Source: Orbilia blumenaviensis
Lineage: Eukaryota; Ascomycota; Orbiliomycetes; Orbiliales; Orbiliaceae
Assembly: GCA_036872755.1 (NCBI GenBank)
Contig: JAVHNS010000004.1
Coordinates: 558,001-622,000, forward strand
Length of the DNA stretch: 64,000 nucleotides
Direction of reading: 5' to 3'
In this document: piece by piece, positions 61,009 through 64,000 of the stretch
Layout of the letters: each line of letters opens with the position of its first letter
How positions within the stretch are numbered: position 1 is the first letter of the stretch
Notes under the pieces: model-generated
What the model saw: the letters and a program-made list of their open reading frames with translations, nothing else
What the model was told of the DNA's origin: nothing
Databases searched by the model: none
Position numbers and translations under genes: made by a program

Positions 61009-61611
61009 TCTCGCTGCATTCTGCACCTCCTTCCCATGCATCGAAGCTCTATCCTCGCAATTATCAAGGTCCCCATAGTTGGATTTTTCCTTGTGCTCAC
61101 AGGGCAAGAAAATTTCTGTCGGGATCTGGGAGGGGGTCCATTATTCATGCTATATCCCACGACACAGCTGTAATAACATGGGCAACGGTAGCCGTTCTCT
61201 GTCTTTATATGGCTGGGATCCACCCACTTCAATTGTTGAACCAGCCGGCTAGAGGTTCTGCTGTTCACTAATCATCCACATCCCTATTGTATATGCACCT
61301 TAATGTGCGTCTCCGCATCGCTGCCTTCGCCGCTTCGCATCTGAATTCGTACGGTCGGAACACTCAATTGGGCCTTTCCTGATCGAATTTGTATGTCCGG
61401 TAGACGAACAAGCCTCTCGAATTCGCCTGTCCCTTGCTCTGTCTTGCATTTTGCTCCCGTGTTTTTTTCCCCACTAGCTTAATACGACCTACCGGTGTCG
61501 TTCAATTTTCCGGGTTTGTTGACGAGAGCGACCGAAGGCTCTATACTAGCAGGGCTAGAACACGATATCTGGGATATCTAAGAGGCACAGCATATAATTA
61601 TAACGCCGACA
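61009..61611. other. Intergenic region upstream of the kelch-repeat gene
   Basis: No gene is seen. It contains the presumed promoter of the kelch gene. Frames on both strands are short and motif-free. Confidence 0.5.
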
Positions 61612-63781
61612 ATGTTCAACTCTCGGGCCCTTGTCGACCTTTTGGCCGTAGCGACGACTACTTTACTGATAGTTGCGCCTACGGTCGCACAGACATCAAA
61701 GGCCCCGAAACTCGATCCAGTGAATAACTTCTGCAAAAGATACCAACAACAAAGTAAGTTACAACGACAGGATCGGGATTTCTGAAGATTCTTAGCTAAC
61801 AAATTTTGTACAACCATTAGCTGCCGTTACATCGGACACACTCTACATCGATGGCGGGACAATGTGGTTCCATGACGACCCCATTGTCTGGGGTCCCGCT
61901 ACTCAAGGAATCAGTAAGCCTTCTTTCGCGCGCTTGTCTTCGTCTTGATACATAAACTTACTCATACATGCGTTTTGTGAAATTTTAAGATACCTTCTTG
62001 ATCACAACCGACATGCGAGACGGTTGGGACTGGAAAGGAAACATTTCACAGACTTCAATCTTTAAGACTAGAGAGCCTGGGAGGAAGACTGGATATGTTC
62101 CATCGTTGAACGGGGGAGCGATCTGGCCAAACGCAAATGAAACCTATCTTTACTACTACGGAGGGACCACCAACTCTAGTCTGAGTAACTTTTCTCTTTA
62201 TGCCGAACCTGAGTCCGACAAAGAAACTCTCTGGAGATACAACATTGTTGAGAAGTTCTGGGATCCGGTTACTTATGCGAGAGGGTCTTCATCCATTACC
62301 AGAGCTGCCTTCGGAGGGAGCGTTGTCGCGCCGAAATTGAATAAAGCCTATTACCTGGGAGGAGTTGTTGATCGTGGATCAACAGACAGAAGCGGCGACT
62401 TGCAGTCTCCTCGGTTCCTCGATGGGCTTTTGGAGTTCGATTTCACGACGGAATCCGTCCGGAATATCTCAACCTCTGGGCTTGGTAATAGAGCGCGCGC
62501 ATATTCCCAACTAGTCTATATCCCGAATTATGGTTCTTTGAACAGTTCTCGAGAAGAGGACAGGCAGGGAGTCTTGGTGTCTATTGGTGGGGAGGTCAAG
62601 AGCAGTCAAATCATTGACATTAGCGGGACTCGTCGGGGAGATATGGTAAGTCTTCTATTCTACAATAAGATTCTGAGAACAATCCTAACAGCTCGGGCTA
62701 GGTTCCTATGTCCGATATTGCTATCTTCGATATTGCGAGCGACAATTGGTATGTGCAACAGGCGACACCACATGCCGGGGAGTTTCCAGCAGGTCGTACG
62801 GATCATTGCATCGTTGTCAAGAACGCGCCGGACAACTCGAGTGCAAACATGTGAGTTAGAGTCGCTTTCAAGTGTCAGATGGCCTTATGCTAATACCACT
62901 ATCAGCTATGTGTATGGAGGTGTCACTTATAACCAAAATAGAACACCAAGATATCTCGACGATGTCTGGATCCTAACACTACCTAGTTTCCAGTGGATTA
63001 AGGTATGTGTGCAGTGCATTCCAGGCTCCTAAATTTGGATGATTAGATCCCAAACTCATACATTTTCTCTGTTTATAGATTTTCGAAGGAGAATCACCGC
63101 GTTATGGCCACACATGTCACGTCGCTCCCAAGGGCCGCCAAATGATCACAATCGGTGGACTTGGCGGATACTACACTGCAAATTTCAACGACAGCCAATG
63201 CGACTGGGAAGCAAAATCGGTTGCCCTTTACGATCTCACAACGTTACAGTGGAGCAGTACATATGCCGCTTACAATGAATCCTACCAACTCCCTGTAGAA
63301 GTCACCCAAAAAGTCAACGGGAAGTAAGTTTTTAATGCCTCTCCTCTGCCTATTGTATCTGCTAGTCTAACACCGCGTCCATAGCCCAACCGGAAACGCA
63401 ACTATCATTGCTCCCCTCGATGATTGGTCGAACCCGAATATTAAAGCGCTCTTCGCAGAAGCGCCAGAACCAGAGTCAAAGAAATCAAATAATACCGGCG
63501 CAATCGCTGGTGGGGTGGTTGGGGGTGTGGTAGGGCTGGGTCTTGTCATTGCTGGTATCTGGTACTACTACAGAAGGCATATCAAGAAGCACCCCACGCC
63601 CAATCCACCACTTCCAGAAGCCCAGCAATGGAACAAGCCAGAACTCGAAGGACCCGTCAGCCCCGGATTATCGCCAGGAACAGAAACAGGTCCTAAAGGT
63701 CTGTACGAAATCGGCGATAGTGGCAGAGTACCAGATGCAGTCGAAACGAAGGGCAAGGAGATCCCGTCCGAGTTGCCCTAA
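61612..63781 (+). CDS. Kelch-repeat membrane protein with signal peptide and single transmembrane helix
   Basis: Seven exons, 61612-61753, 61821-61913, 61990-62645, 62702-62850, 62906-63002, 63079-63323 and 63385-63781, join in phase to give 592 residues. All donors are GTAAGT, GTAAGC, GTGAGT or GTATGT. Residues 1-27 form a signal peptide (core LLAVATTTLLIVAPTVA). Residues 45-460 hold about six kelch-type blades marked by GG pairs: YIDGGTMW, YYYGGTT, YYLGGVV, VSIGGEV, YVYGGVT with LDDVWILTLPSFQW, and MITIGGLGG. This is consistent with an extracellular beta-propeller and carries many N-glycosylation sites. A Gly/Val-rich membrane helix lies near residues 498-522, then YYYRRHIKKH as a stop-transfer and a polar cytosolic tail of about 65 residues. 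This type I architecture is common in filamentous ascomycetes; ligand and role are unknown. Confidence 0.9.
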
Positions 63782-64000
63782 AGCGAACGGCACAAATCTT
63801 TTTCGATAATGTAATCAATAATGACAGATCATGAGTCAAGGGTAATAATTGTTTTTTTTGGTAGTATAGCGACTCATTTCTTATCATTTTTCAGGAGTTT
63901 TTTGTCCTTTTTCGCAACCAAATGATACCACCTTCCTTTACATTTTACTATTATCATTTCTTTCCTTTTTTTTCTTTTTTTTGTTTGCGATGTGCGGGCC
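63782..64000. other. 3' flank of the kelch-repeat gene
   Basis: T-rich DNA downstream of the stop codon to the end of the window, presumably 3' UTR and terminator. No further gene start is seen. Confidence 0.6.

Overview
The window looks like nuclear DNA of a filamentous ascomycete (Pezizomycotina). Protein-coding genes are interrupted by short introns, mostly 55-125 nt, with GTAAGT/GTATGT-type donors, TACTAAC/CTGAC-like branch sites and YAG acceptors. The gene content is typically fungal: a Zn2Cys6 regulator, a bZIP factor, a Mep/Amt ammonium permease, a Dal5-like MFS permease, MGM101 and mitochondrial glycine dehydrogenase. I cannot name the species. No rRNA, tRNA, CRISPR array or intact transposon was recognised.

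Layout: 1-3.9 kb has no gene. 3.9-7.7 kb (+) encodes a three-exon RBR (RING-IBR-RING) ubiquitin ligase. 8.7-9.1 kb (+) holds a small hypothetical gene with a probable 5' leader intron. 12.8-14.0 kb (-) encodes a two-exon Zn2Cys6 protein. A gene-free stretch of about 7.8 kb follows, containing a 42-bp imperfect palindrome and homopolymer tracts. 21.8-25.4 kb (+) is glycine decarboxylase P-protein, 26.2-28.0 kb (+) a membrane protein of unknown function and 28.7-29.6 kb (+) a bZIP factor with an uncertain start. 32.8-34.2 kb (+) encodes a RING-H2 protein with a signal peptide, 38.4-40.1 kb (+) the ammonium permease. At 44.7-46.8 kb two secreted-protein genes converge, one small and Cys-rich and one Thr/Pro-rich. 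51.6-53.5 kb (+) is a six-exon MFS permease, 54.9-55.8 kb (+) a low-complexity protein. 56.1-59.0 kb holds a divergent pair, an RRM-like hypothetical and MGM101. 60.6-61.0 kb (+) is a probable tiny three-exon gene, and 61.6-63.8 kb (+) a seven-exon kelch-repeat membrane protein.

All spliced models were built by hand from donor, branch and acceptor signals, and reading-frame phase was checked at every junction; ends are translation starts and stops, not transcript ends. Most genes do not form a functional cluster. The ammonium permease, Dal5-like permease, glycine dehydrogenase and GCN4/JlbA-type bZIP all touch nitrogen or amino-acid metabolism, but their spacing and mixed neighbours give no evidence of a co-regulated cluster. 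Roughly 60-65% of the window is non-coding.

I found no clear new multi-gene system. The observations best worth following are the secreted RING-H2 architecture, the bZIP frame switch (short intron or upstream ORF), the 79-residue three-exon gene, the RRM-like partner opposite MGM101, and the long palindrome in the gene-free region.
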